Assembly (NCBI GenBank): GCA_037074705.1
Contig: CM073596.1
Span: 12,270,501 to 12,334,500, forward strand
Length of the DNA: 64,000 nt
Direction of reading: 5' to 3'
From: Zhengitettix transpicula
Taxonomy: Eukaryota; Arthropoda; Insecta; Orthoptera; Tetrigidae
The notes under the pieces are model-generated. The model was not told the DNA's origin. It did not search any database and saw only the letters and a program-made list of their open reading frames with translations. Below, in pieces: positions 10,942 through 22,460 of the stretch (its first letter is position 1; every line of letters starts with the position of its first letter). The position numbers and the translations under genes were made by a program.

Positions 10942-11760
10942 AAAATAATATAAAAAGAATTAATTCACCTTATCTCACTCATTAGTCAAGTTTTTTTTGT
11001 TTAATGAAGCGCAACATTATTCATAAACGAAATAAATATGAAATAAATTACTTCCGTTTGAAAATAATGAATAAGAAATATATCCAATACAGACAAAAAA
11101 AATTAACAATATAAATACCACACAACGTTTCCGAGCATTTAAGTTTTGTCAACTGACGAGTGCAGTTGTGTCCCTCTAGACTCTTTTTTTGCACATGAGG
11201 AAAGGGGCAGAGGATCTCAAAAACGTTGTGTGGTATTTACATGATCACTTTTTTGTCGCTATTGGCTATCTTTCTTATTAAATAAATAAATATGGTCAAA
11301 CTGTCAGTAAACGTTTGATAATTGACAAATAAATAAATACAATAAATTTATGACGTCATTAGGACAAACAAATGTTTAAAATTAAACGTTACCTGACAAT
11401 ATATAAAATTATATAATAAATTATGGCCAATTATATCAGATAAAATTATAGTGCGAGTAAAGGTACAGTTAATAAATTACATTTGCAATGAAAAATTTAA
11501 GTAAAGGCAAAATACTCAAAGTTTCTTCCCGACGTCCATTGAAGTAAAATAGTATTAAAATGTAAAAAGTAGGAAATCGGCCATGGAGGTAGTTTAACAA
11601 GTTCAGAATTGTTGTACATTAAGAAATTTCATTCTAATTCATATCTAGAAGTTCCCAAATTTTTTCAGCGTAGTTCGCTGCCTTTTTTTGCAATACATAA
11701 AACTATTTCCAGAGTCTGAGGTACTTGAATGAAATAATAAAACCACCGTTCGTGATGGTG
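10942..11760. other. AT-rich spacer with an 18-bp inverted repeat
   Basis: I see no gene. AAATACCACACAACGTTT at 11113-11130 is mirrored by AAACGTTGTGTGGTATTT at 11221-11238, so about 125 bp could fold into a hairpin. Confidence 0.6.
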
Positions 11761-11774
11761 GAAACGCTAAGTAG

Positions 11775-12074
11775 TTGCATCGACGGCTGCACACTGCAGA
11801 CCTTGAATTCAACGCGACAGCGCTGGAGGAAAGGCGTGGTTTCTTCAAAGACGAGCTCTTGCACGTTACTCAATCCGGATGTTTAACCGGAAACGCATAT
11901 TACGTCACTGCAGTATCGAATAATCCATTTTCATTTGCATACACGGGCTCATTGACACTGATACGCCTTCACTGCCGTGGAACTCCCCGTCAGTTGTATC
12001 ACATCTTCCAAACACATGGGACGGAAATGGTAATTCTCTTACCTTTCATTACGTATAAACAGCGTTATGAATGA
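11775..12074 (+). CDS. unrecognised 99-codon open frame
   Basis: An ATG-started frame of 99 codons in a GC-richer block (about 11740-12075). I recognise no domain, signal peptide or family. The block also contains TTACGTCACTG at about 11914, a CRE-like motif, so it could equally be regulatory DNA. No splice signals decide the matter. Listed only because it is one of few non-repeat frames of this length. Confidence 0.12.
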   Translation: MHRRLHTADLEFNATALEERRGFFKDELLHVTQSGCLTGNAYYVTAVSNNPFSFAYTGSLTLIRLHCRGTPRQLYHIFQTHGTEMVILLPFITYKQRYE

Positions 12075-12199
12075 AGCTAGCTGGAGATGTTAATTGTTCA
12101 TGGATTCGTCAACAAGGTTTTCCTCCTCTCACGAATGAATTTATTGTTTCTTCAATTGAGTTACACTACGTAACAGTTACTAAGAATTAAAGACTAAAA

Positions 12200-12204
<5 letters not shown>

Positions 12205-12251
<47 letters not shown>
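12205..12251. repeat. (TA)n microsatellite
   Basis: Uninterrupted alternating A/T tract. Confidence 0.95.
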
Positions 12252-12252
<1 letters not shown>

Positions 12253-12637
12253 TACAATTTACCAACCATAATTGTTGAACTTTCTCACTTCCGTGACCAG
12301 GACACTGCTTAAGAAATTTTGCCGCTTCCATTTCGTACTCTTGCAATTTTCACCAACTGATATTTTCTGAATGGCCCCACAGAACCACTGACATGGAGTC
12401 TTGACTGTGGAAGTAATTAGAATATAAATTATTATTGTATTTATTCATATTAAATTTCGTCACAGTAACGCGTGGAATATAAAATTTTAAAATATAAAAA
12501 ATATTTGAGAATTGGCATCATGAAACTGCCATTTTTGGTTTTATTGAAAAATTAAATTTTCTTTCAATGATTATTTTAACGGAATATTTTTTCCCGCTGT
12601 TTTAATTACAAAAATTAATTTATAATTGAGAATTCGG
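12252..12637. other. no recognisable feature
   Basis: AT-rich; nothing recognised. Confidence 0.6.
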
Positions 12638-12878
12638 CTCCCGCCATCGGGAGGGCGTGGGACAAGTACCAAATGCCCGACCTACCTGATGCAGGATTTT
12701 CTAGGGTTTTCCCTGCATCACTTTTAGGCGTATTGCCGGGTAGGATCCTTAAACCATAGACTGGGGGCCCTAGTTAGCCCTTGGCTACCTTCATCTACCA
12801 TTCCGCATCCTCCCTGTCGAATCCCTTCCTATGCTATTAAAGGGGAGTTGCCACTATGTGGATTACACGCATGTAGCC
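12638..12878 (+). mobile_element. S retroposon fragment (tail-side half)
   Basis: Runs from CTCCCGCCATCGGGAGGGCG through CGACCTACCTGATGCAGG, GGTAGGATCCTTAAACC and TTGCCACTATGTGGATTAC to ATGTAGCCT. It lacks the 5' half and the A-tail and is joined at once to the S/satellite composite that follows. Confidence 0.8.
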
Positions 12879-13383
12879 TTTGGTATGCCTTTATATCTCT
12901 CTCGTTTCTGAACTAAGGTACCCACATGCCGAGGCACCTCGGCCTGTTTTGAGAGGTGTATGTTCTGATAAAAGCCCACGATTTTGACACTGTATTGAAA
13001 TTATTTTTAGTCACCTGTGGATTAAAATGTTTTCATATACCCAGATTTTCATTTTCATGAGATATAAACCTATTATTTGGGGGCAATTTGGAGGACTTTT
13101 GATTAAAATTATTTTTATTAATTAACCACGGCGCCATATTTGTAAAAATCTGATAAAATCCCGCGATTTTGACACTATATTGAAACAATTATTTAGTCAC
13201 CTGTAAATTAATTTTTTTTCATATACTCGGCTTTTCATTTTCATGAGATACAAACCTATCATTTGACAGTGATTTAAATTACTTTTATTAAATAATATTT
13301 TTATTAAATATATTATTATTAATTCAAATATATTTTTATTAAATAAAATTTATTTTTATTAATTAATTTCTCGGACTGTGCTA
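12876..13383 (+). repeat. S-5'/satellite composite, copy 1
   Basis: Starts with an S 5'-domain fragment (CTGAACTAAGGTACCCACAT, then GCCGAGGCACCTCGGC) and passes into tandem units of about 187 bp beginning TCTGATAAAA.CCC.CGATTT (12964 and about 13151), each with TTTTCATTTTCATGAGATA. It ends in TTTATTTTTATTAATT runs and CGGACTGTGCTAA. The same composite with the same joint is at 37764-38537, so the fusion happened once and then spread. Confidence 0.8.
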
Positions 13384-14538
13384 AAAAAAGTTTAATTGAA
13401 TTCAGGTACAGTACAATATTCAGTTTTCAATATAAAAAAAAACTCTTGTACATTTTAAAATTAAAGTAAAAATCTGGCACCAGACGTTTTTTCAATTCAA
13501 TGCTAATATATTACAGATGACAGTAGGTTTAAGGCGTCTTGTATGATTTTATCTTTTTTGGGTTCGTCTGCAGGGGCTGAATATTCGCATTCATTCTGCG
13601 AGCTGAAGTGCATCACGAGCTTTTGTGGTTAGGACAGGTCGAAGTCAGGCAGGTGGTTGATACACTCATTGTGACCTCGTGTATGGCCCCGAGGGATTGT
13701 CTGGCTATTACCGTCTAAATAAGCCGTAATTGATATCGAAGCGTAGCGAATCCGACGAGAAAACCGTGATTGACAACGAAGGCAATCGGCCTCCACGATC
13801 GCATTCGCCGTGGTAATCCAGCAAGTCGTATTCCTTTTATCTGTATGTAAAGGACACCAGTGACATCCTTGTGGAAGTGCAAGGACTTTTCCAGTCTGCA
13901 AATGTCACAAAAACTAGCCTTGTTTTTGTTAAATTTGGAACGTTCGTGAGTGATGACTGTACGCATGCTGATGAAACAACTTGAAAGAAATGGTGAAGAA
14001 ACTTACCATCCACTGAGTATTCTCGTGTTTGTAACGAAACCGTCCTTCCCCCTTTAAAGGCACGACGTAAAAGAAAAATCCTAATGAAACCTTCACGTTG
14101 CCACTTACAGTCTTTATAATAGAATCTGACATTGAGGAACGGTTTGAAATAGAGATGATTCATGATTTACCCGCGGGGACGACGCTTTTAACCGGCTATT
14201 AAATATGATATATGCTTTGGTTGAGGCGTCTCGAGGGATTGTGTCATCCGTACAATGGAACGTCCCGGACCCTGAAGAGGATCTCCGTTGGATCCAAGCC
14301 AACCAGAAAGACACCAGCACAACAGATACGTCGCTTCACTAAACCGCTTTTATAATTAAAAATTAACGCTATTTTATGCCTCACTGGCAGGTGCTGAAAT
14401 TGGCAGAGAAGACGTGGATGTCTCCGGTGCCAACACACCGATTTTACTTAACGTCTTTGGTGGTAGATGAGGTGCAAATGCAATGAATACCGGAAGACCG
14501 TACGGAAAATCATTGTTTCAACAGCCAAGTCTCTGCAA
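13384..14538. other. no recognised gene; GC-richer from about 13560
   Basis: Several overlapping minus-strand frames (13629-13901, 13715-13966, 13837-14163, 14114-14320) lie in a block richer in G+C and CpG than the flanks. None matches a family I know, and four frames on one strand cannot all be real. The block is unique within the window and could hold conserved non-coding or old exon sequence. Confidence 0.35.
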
Positions 14539-14945
14539 TTATTCTTATTCTTCTACAGGCGCTACAAAATTATTGTTTAATAGAATTGACCTTCTCAACC
14601 ACAGCCTTCCATTCATTCATATTGTTTACTTTCTGAGTCCAATTTGTGATCTTCATGTTACTTAGATCGTTTTGGACATCATCTTTCAATCTTGTCTTCG
14701 GTTTACCTTAGGTCCTGGTAGTTAATGGGCTCCAACTATATATTTTCTTCACTACACTATCTTCACTCTTTCGGCAGACATGTCCTAACCAGTTTAATAT
14801 GGTTGATTATGTTTTTGTACTTTATAAGTTCATTTTGATTATTATCGTCTCTTATTCACCAAGTACCATCATGCTTTTTAATGGGCCCAATTATTTTCCT
14901 TTCAAAGATCAATAGTCTTTGTATGCCACTGACTCTTCAATTATT
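14539..14945 (-). pseudogene. non-LTR retrotransposon C-terminal relic
   Basis: On the minus strand, reading across one frameshift, the order is FERKIIGPIKKHDGTW, then stop, YKNIINHIK, LGHVCRKSEDSVVKKIYSW, GKPKTRLKDDVQNDL, NWTQKVNNMNEWKAVVEKV. This is the typical C-terminal tail of several non-LTR retrotransposons (LGHVxR, RxRGRPKxRW, DVExDL, EWxxVVE). It contains at least two stops. It lies tail-to-tail with the plus-strand relic that follows, and the two are different LINE types. Confidence 0.75.
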
Positions 14946-14949
14946 AGAT

Positions 14950-15845
14950 TGTTGTAAGAACCGTTAATACCAAAGAAACACAAATTTCTAACGCCATACT
15001 GAAAACCTCCAAAATTCCCAATAACTGGAGAATTGCAACGACAATACTAATTAACAAGCCAAATAAACAAAAATCGAACCCCAGAAATTTGGGTTACGAA
15101 ATAACCACTCAACTTCTTAACATAGTAGCAGAATACAGTAACACATCCTTTTAAAATAAAAATATGTTCCCAGCCACATTCTTGGATTCTGAAAAAAACA
15201 TTCGACAAGGTTCACTATCGCTCACTCGTCTTGAAATTAAAACCTCAACCTGTTTATTCCCTACGTTAACCTCCAATACAATTATCTTACAAACCGCTCT
15301 TACTTCGTCAAATATCAAAACAATTTCTCCCCAATATCCCCTATTCACTCAGAGGTCTCTCAAGGCAGTGTCCTTGGCCCACTCCTATATTCTTTCTAAA
15401 CCCATGATATCCCCCAACAACCGCAACAAAAACTGCTGACAATATGGCCATACTTTACCAGTCCCATGACTACGAACAGGCTACAATACAACTGAAAACC
15501 ATGCAACCATTTCAGATAATAATTGGAGAATAACCCAAACAAATCCATCACAGTTCCATTTCCCTAAAAAATATACCATTTAGTAACAGTATCTATATTA
15601 AGGACAAATCCATTCCAAGCAAAACCATAAATACCTTGGACTAATACTAGTTTCAAAACAAGCATGGTATCAACACACCAGTCACATTTAAAAAAAAAAA
15701 TACTAAAATTGTTAATTAATTCTATTTCTCCTTTACTTCTTTCAATGAAAAGCATAATTTATATATCCCTTATTAGTACGGCTGTAACATTTGGAATTAG
15801 TCAGTCAAAACACACGTCAACAAGATCCAAAAATCCCAAAATAAA
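14950..15845 (+). pseudogene. Jockey-type reverse transcriptase relic 2
   Basis: Frames on the plus strand give AILKTSKIPNNWRIATTILI (from about 14994), NKPNKQKSNPRN, then a patch like FRKKHST, RLEIKTSTCLFPTLTSNTI, SQGSVLGPLLYS (about 15360-15395), traces of QSHDYEQATIQL, NTLGL-like and LKKKILKLLINSISPLL, in the order of a Jockey-clade reverse transcriptase. The YADD box is not intact and the frame is interrupted many times. The relic ends where L copy 2 begins. Confidence 0.75.
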
Positions 15846-16489
15846 ATAGAACGAAATCTGACTTCTATCCTTTAATTACGTTTACATAAATCATTATTTT
15901 GTATTTTGTTACTCACATCTGTCCATCTGGTTCCAGCATTCCTTTTGTTTTCGGGGGTATACTATTGCAAAATTTTTACACTGATTCTAATATCGGCTCA
16001 CAGATTTTACACTCTTGAAGTCCATCTTGATAGGGTCCCAGGAACTCGGATGATCCTCCTTTTTATCAGCTATCTGGTGACCGCTTGCCCTATATGAATC
16101 CTGTGATTCATAGATTTGCTAGTATATTTACCGCTTGGGACTTAAACTGCAACTTTACTATTCCTGGCTGGCTACAGACGTACACTGCTTTTTATTAGCA
16201 ATATTTTCGATGTAATGCTTCCGTGAATGTTTTTACTTTGTTTTAAACTAACAACTTTGTTTAATAATACATTAAACAACTGCTAGTCTCTGCTCTAGAA
16301 TCATTTGTTCCGTCCTCCGAAATGTCCCGTCACCAACTAACTATCGTAGTCTCGAGTTTTAGCGCGCATACGCCATTTTGACTTTCCGACAAAGTAACAA
16401 AGCTCTGCTCTATTGTCACTTTGGAAGTTTCTGCCGCTACAATTAAATTTTATTAAAACCAATTAATGGTCTAATTAATTTGCATTACA
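15846..16489 (-). repeat. LTR-like repeat, family L copy 2
   Basis: Shares GAACGAAATCTGACTTCTAT, GGAACTCGGATGATCCTCC, TTTTAGCGCGCATACGCC and the end TTTGCATTACA with other L copies. It is followed by ATAT (16490-16493), which opens a TA tract. The left end is truncated against the LINE relic. Confidence 0.75.
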
Positions 16490-16513
16490 ATATATATATA
16501 TATATATATATAT

Positions 16514-16916
16514 AGTATAATATAACATGTAACAAATATCACAACTGTAAAATCATTAGATTGTAAAGTTTCCTCAATTAAGAAAAAACGAAACGTCCAC
16601 ATTTGGCCAAAAAATAAAATTCATTCGCACTATGAATATTCATCCTAGCTAAAACTTTACAGATTGCACTTCTAATTTATTCACCATTCACCACATTAAT
16701 GTCTAAGCGATTATTGCATTGGCCTGAAAACAAATGTTTTATTGGAATAAGACTTACTACGAAAAATTAAGTCCTAGTTGAAAGTAACGCCTATTTTCAA
16801 GAAGGTACAAACCAGTTGGTTCTTTATGTCCTAATAAATAATCGGTAAACAATACTTTTATATTTTTATCTATTCAAAACCTACTAGGTCTGTACTTTCG
16901 ATTTATTGTTTGCAGT
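16514..16916. other. no recognisable feature
   Basis: AT-rich; nothing recognised. Confidence 0.6.
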
Positions 16917-17034
16917 TTTTCGTCATTGTGTGAAATTCAATAAAATGGATGGGAAAATTATTATTAAAAATACAAATGTCGATCTATTACAATTAGGAAA
17001 TTCTGGCTTCAAATAAAATATATGACAGCTTCAT
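16917..17034 (+). repeat. isolated monomer of the 130-bp satellite (Sat1)
   Basis: Contains AAATTCAATAAAATGGATGG, TATTACAATTAGGAAATTCT and ATGACAGCTTCATT, matching the array at 17985-19990 about 1 kb away. The intervening GC-richer block is not satellite. Confidence 0.85.
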
Positions 17035-17035
17035 T

Positions 17036-17460
17036 CTTTCCCCCCAATGTTCGCTTCTATGACTGGGAAAAATCGACGTCTCGGTCTGGACCAGTAGGTT
17101 TCGCCGGCGCGACTCCTGTATAAGACATTGCACAATTGAGCGCCTAATAACAGCCGTTGTCGTAGTAGTTAAAACTGGTTCCATTGTCGCCATTGTCCAG
17201 AGCACGAATCGAGAACTTATTAGAATTAATCAGACACAAGGCGTGCTGGGGCGAGGCTGGGTCTAAAAATAGCCATTGTCCGGAGCTGCAGAGTCACTGG
17301 TCCTATCGTTTGAGACGTGTAAACGAGCTTCGATTTCAATTGGACGGTCAATTCAGCGAACATATTGCGTAATCACCGTCGTACAAGGTGTCCGAGCTCA
17401 TCGGCAGCCATTGTGTTAGCGGACCCGTAAGCTTTTCTTGCTCCTCTCCGTCGCGCTGAA
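17036..17460. promoter_or_regulatory. GC-richer block with clustered CCATTGT motifs
   Basis: CCATTGT, the core of SOX-family binding sites, occurs at 17181, 17190, 17273 and 17408, all on the plus strand. The first two are direct repeats nine bases apart. The block is unique in the window and sits between two parts of the same satellite. A candidate enhancer is inference. One caution: TTCCATTGTCGC also occurs in L copies near 34.1 and 57.7 kb, so part of the cluster may derive from that repeat. Confidence 0.25.
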
Positions 17461-17984
17461 GTCTTCTAATTAACTTCAAAGAAAAATCTACAGCTTCGAA
17501 TCTCAAATCAGAAGTAGTTTAAATCTTGAAATAAAGCAATTAGGAACACCTCAAATAAAAAGAATTGAGGGATTGGCTTTTTGTTCGACGACTTTGACGT
17601 CGTCCAAACCAATTTTATTTTCAATTCCTTATAAAAAATGTTAGGAATTCTCTCAGTGAAGATGCAGTAAAATTTTTCTAATCAGTTTCCAAGGGGGGTT
17701 AGGATGGAATTAAACCATAACATGTCGATGATAGAAACTAAAACGTACAACGCAGTGGTTTGATTCCATCCTGACCCTGTTGGAAACTCGAGGCACTTCT
17801 TTTACATCTTAATAACTTGTTCACAAATTCAGTCAGTAAAAGCATGACATATTTTGTTGGAATGTAAAAGTGGGTATATAAAACATGCTTAGTTATTACA
17901 AACTGATACATCGACTTGATTTTCTCTGTTAACATAGTGTAACTTAAGAAGTACTAACAAAAAATTCTACACACTTTTCATTTC
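17461..17984. other. no recognisable feature
   Basis: AT-rich; nothing recognised. Confidence 0.6.
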
Positions 17985-19990
17985 AAATTGGCTAACTTCA
18001 TATAAAGTGTGTGACAATATTATTATTTTGATATTTGTCTCGTGTGATATTCAATAAAATGGATGGGAGAATTCTTAGTCAAAATAACAATTCCCACCGT
18101 ATTAAAATTAGGAAATTCTAGTATCAAATAAAATGTGTGACAGCTACAATATTTTTTCATTTTATTTTTCGTCATCATTATTATTATTTTGATATTTGTC
18201 TCGCGTGATATTTAATAAAATGGATGGGAAAACTATTATTCAAAATACAAATGCCCATCGTATTACAATTATGAAATTATAGCTTAAAATAAAATGTGTG
18301 ACAACTGCATTATTATTATTAATTTGATTTTTGTCTGGTGTGATATTCAATAAAAGGGATGGGAAAATCCTTAGTCAAAATACAAATGCTAACAGTATTA
18401 AAATTAATAAATTCTACCTTAAAATAATGTGTGACAGCTGCATTATTATTATTATTATTATGATATTTTGTCATCGTGTGAAATTCAAGAACATTTTAGC
18501 TTCAAATAAAGTGTAGGACAGCTGCATTATTGTTTTGATATTTTTATCGTGATATTCAATAAAATGGATGGGAAAATTCTTAGTCAAAATACAAATGCCC
18601 CCGGTATTACAATTAGGAAATTCAACCTTAAAAAATGTGTGACAGCTGCATTATTATTATATTGATATTTGACTCGTGTGATATTCAAAAAATTGGATGG
18701 GAAAATTCTTAGTCAAAATACAAATTCCCATCGTATTACAATTAGGAAATTCTAGCTTAAAATAAAATGTGTGACAACTACATTATTATTATTTTGATAT
18801 TTCGTCATCGTGTGATATTCAATAAAATGGATGGGAAAATTCTTTGTCAAAATTCAAATTCCTAGAATTAGAAATTTATAGCTTCAAGTAAATTGTGTGA
18901 CACTTGTATTATTATTATTTTCATATTTTTCTCGTGTGTTATTCAATAAAATATATGCGAAACTTATTATTAAAAATATAAATGCCCATCGTATTACGAT
19001 TATGAAATTCTAGCTTAAAATAAAATGTGTGACAACTGCATTATTATTATTATTATTATTTTGATTTTTGTCTGGTGTGATATTCAATAAAAGGGATGGG
19101 AAAATCCTGAGTCAAAATACAAATTCTCACCGTATTAAAATTAATAAATTCTAGCTTCAAATAAAATGTGAGACAGCTGCATAATAATTTTTATTATGAT
19201 ATTTTGTCATCTTGTGAAATTCAAGAAAATTCTAGCTTCAAATAAAATGTGTGACAACTGCATTATTATTATTTTGATTTTTCGTCATCGTGTGATATTC
19301 AATAAAATGGATGGGAAAATTCTTAGTCAAAATACACATTCCCAGAATTAGACATTTCTACCTTCAAATAAATTGTGTGACACTTGCATTATTATTATTT
19401 TCATATTTTTCTCGTGTGTTATTCAATAAAATAGATGTGAAAATTTTTATTAAAAATACAAATTCCCACCGTATTACGATTAGGAAATTATAGATTTTAA
19501 ATAAAATGTGTGTAGACTTCATTATTATTTTATTGATAGTTGTCTCGTGTGATATTCAGTCAAATGGTTGGAAAAATTATTAGTTCAAATACAAATGCCC
19601 ATCGTATTAAGATTAGGAAATTCTAGCTTCAAATAAAATGTGTGACAGCTGCATTATTACTATTTTCATATTTGTCTCGTGTGATATTCAGTCAAAAGTA
19701 TGGGAAAATTCTTAATCAAAATACAAATGCCCTTGGTATTACAATTAGCAAATTCTACTTTCAAATAAAATGTGTGACAGCTGCATCAATATTACTTTGA
19801 TATTTGTCTGGTGTGACAGTAAAGAAAATGGATGGGGAAAAAAAAAAATCAAAATACAAATGCCTACCGTATTTCAATTAGGAAATTCTAGTTTGAAATA
19901 AAATGTGTGAAAGCTGCATTATTATTATTATTTTAATATTTGTCTCGTGTGATATTCAATCAATCTCCGTCAAAATACAAATGTCCACCG
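17985..19990 (+). repeat. tandem satellite array Sat1 (unit about 130 bp)
   Basis: About 16 units, each with GTGTGATATTCAATAAAATG, GATGGGAAAATTCTTAG, TCAAAATACAAATGCCC, TATTACAATTAGGAAATTCT and ATGTGTGACAGCTGCATTA followed by an ATT run. The GTGTGATATTC motif starts near 18041, 18202, 18337, 18475, 18548, 18675, 18809, 18933, 19074, 19211, 19289, 19413, 19545, 19679, 19810 and 19945. Two units (18475 and 19211) are shortened to about 75 bp in the same way. Every unit carries AATAAA. The frames at 18331-18516 and 19311-19493 are satellite, not genes. Confidence 0.95.
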
Positions 19991-21849
19991 TAATACAAAA
20001 TCATATTCTTACGTTCAGGAACGTAAAATATTTGACAAAGGATTATTGAAATACTAATGTGATTGTTTGCCTCATATTTAACGTAGTACGCCATTGTTTC
20101 CACAGGCGGAAATGTTGCGTTGTTCTGAACCATATTCATAATTAGAGCTGTAAATTTTCCATTTGTCATCAACAATTTTAGTAAATATTTTAATGTTTTG
20201 GTGTTAATGTCTTTTTTTGTTTGTTTCAGGTGAGTGTAATGCAGATATTCTATTCCACTGGGTAAGGTTTTATTATATATACTAAATAGTGAAGTTAATT
20301 CGAAATAAATTTTCAATTAATTGTGTTTATCTGAAGTGATGAAATAAATCGAGTCACTGTCCTTGATAACTTGTGACGAGCATGATTTAGTATTTCGACG
20401 TATGAGGTCAATCTCAATTCAGACAATTTCGCAGGGGATTTTGGATATAAAGAATACCTTCGTAATAGATGAATCGGATTTTTTGGACGTCACACAAAAT
20501 AATTTAGAACACGTCTAGAGAAAAACAATTGTTACCTGACACTTTGGTTTATAAAAGAAATCAATTTAATATGTATATGGATTGATAATATCCTTCCCCC
20601 CATTTCTGGTGAATAACAATAAATTTATCTGCGTTCGTTTTGTTACATCACCACAAACCAGTAATTGGTATCATTCGGTCAAGTTTTCCCAATTTTAAAT
20701 TGCGAGGTCGAAACTAAAAATATCTGATTTTATTGAAACGTATATGAAGCATCTAATCAGTTATTTGTGGGTTAGGTGATTCAAATACGACAAATTGGCA
20801 TATTTACTGAAATCTGATCAGCCGTTTTTTAATCCAAACTGAGATAATTTCAACAACAATAACGTGTAACATTATATTGTATTTCTGGATATATAATTGT
20901 TTGTACATTTTTGGATCCACGCTAAGGCAGTTTAGATCAGTTAAATTGTACCTTAGTAATCAACAGAAAGCTGCACGGTAATTTTTGATTGGTGCTTGCC
21001 CGGCTGTAACGTAGTATCTGGGCTATGACTGGCACCGGGAAAGTCTGTTCAGATTCTGCTCCTCTAAATTCGAACCTTTGACTTTAAATTCGTCAAACTA
21101 TATAGCCTATTTTGTTTGAAATCTGTAGAACTCTTTTCTCGCTAAACACGTTAATATTTTAGTTATAAAGAAGACCTTTTTTCTTCACCCAATTTTCCAT
21201 AGTCATGATTCATCCAGTTTTTTTTTCAACAAATGTTCTTCTCATAATAAAAATTCCAATGAATACGTTCCTTGCCAAATCTCATGCTTCCATCGTTAGG
21301 TCAAGCAAAATTGATTAACACAGACGTTCATGTTCCGGTTGACCTCCATTAGCGTCCCGCAGGAGAGAGAACCTTTATTGAAAACAATTTTCAGCCTTGG
21401 TATAAAGGGAATGAGGGGGGGGGGGACATTAACGAAGCCGAAGTGCTAAAACTGGACCACACGATCCCCGCTTTATCGACGCGTTTTAATCTAGCATTAT
21501 TCTCCGTTAATTAACTGCGCCGTTTCTGGAGTGACTTCCTCACCACGGACCAGTTCCAGGCCTCGTGCTGATGTCACTGGTCGTACGTACCAGAGGAAAG
21601 ATTGTGTAACAACAAGGACGATATTTTTTATTTGCCAAGTCAGCTTCCTTTGTGACGAACGGCGTCGTGCTGTAGTTGGCACACCACAGGAAAGTGACAC
21701 TTGACCAAGTTTGGTCCCGGCACTGACTGATTTTCTGTCATCCATCGGGGATAGAACTTAATTAAAACACTGAATGTCTGGCAAACATTTTATTATCATA
21801 TAAATTGTATACCATTGTCAGGTGAAGTGGCGTGTTTGAAGCTATGTTA
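19991..21849. other. no recognised gene
   Basis: Starts with the decayed last Sat1 unit. The 118-codon minus-strand frame at 19960-20316 overlaps the satellite edge and matches nothing. About 21310-21745 is GC-richer with a G-run near 21416-21425; the minus-strand 82-codon frame there (21497-21745) is unrecognised. The rest is AT-rich. Confidence 0.45.
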
Positions 21850-21854
21850 ATACC

Positions 21855-21911
<57 letters not shown>

Positions 21912-22012
21912 AATAAACACATTTTATTATATTTAAATTATTTGATTTTTAATTTGCCCCACGTTGAGGTGTCAAAATGTAATAAACACAGTATTAATTT
22001 AAATTAAATCCC

Positions 22013-22067
<55 letters not shown>

Positions 22068-22290
22068 ATAAACACATTTTATTATATTTAAATTATTTGA
22101 TTTTTAATTTGCCCCATGTTGAGGTGTCAAAATGTAATAAACACAGTATTAATTTAAATTAAATCCCAACTTGAATATATATATATTGAAATAAACACAT
22201 TTTATTATATTTAAATTATTTGATTTTTAATTTGCCCCACGTTGAGGTGTCAAAATGTAATAAACACAGTATTAATTTAATTTAAATCCC

Positions 22291-22347
<57 letters not shown>

Positions 22348-22460
22348 AAATAAACACCTTTTATTATTTTTAAATTATTTTGTTTTTAATTTGCCCCACG
22401 TTGAGGTGTCAAAATGTAATAAACACAGTATTAATTTAAAATAAATTCCAAATTGAATCA
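21850..22460 (+). repeat. compound minisatellite: L-element end plus TA runs
   Basis: Four units begin near 21909, 22064, 22187 and 22346. Each has a core of about 110 bp (AAACACATTTTATTATATTT, TTTGCCCCACGTTGAGGTGT, AATGTAATAAACACAGTA) and is separated from the next by TA tracts of varying length. The core start TGTAATAA and TTTGCCCCACGTTGA match the left end of L copy 6 (28979), so the unit seems to be an LTR-like end together with its TA target. Confidence 0.85.

Noticed and set aside
19960..20316. 118-codon minus-strand open frame
   Set aside because: Overlaps the end of the Sat1 array, low-complexity composition, no recognisable domain.
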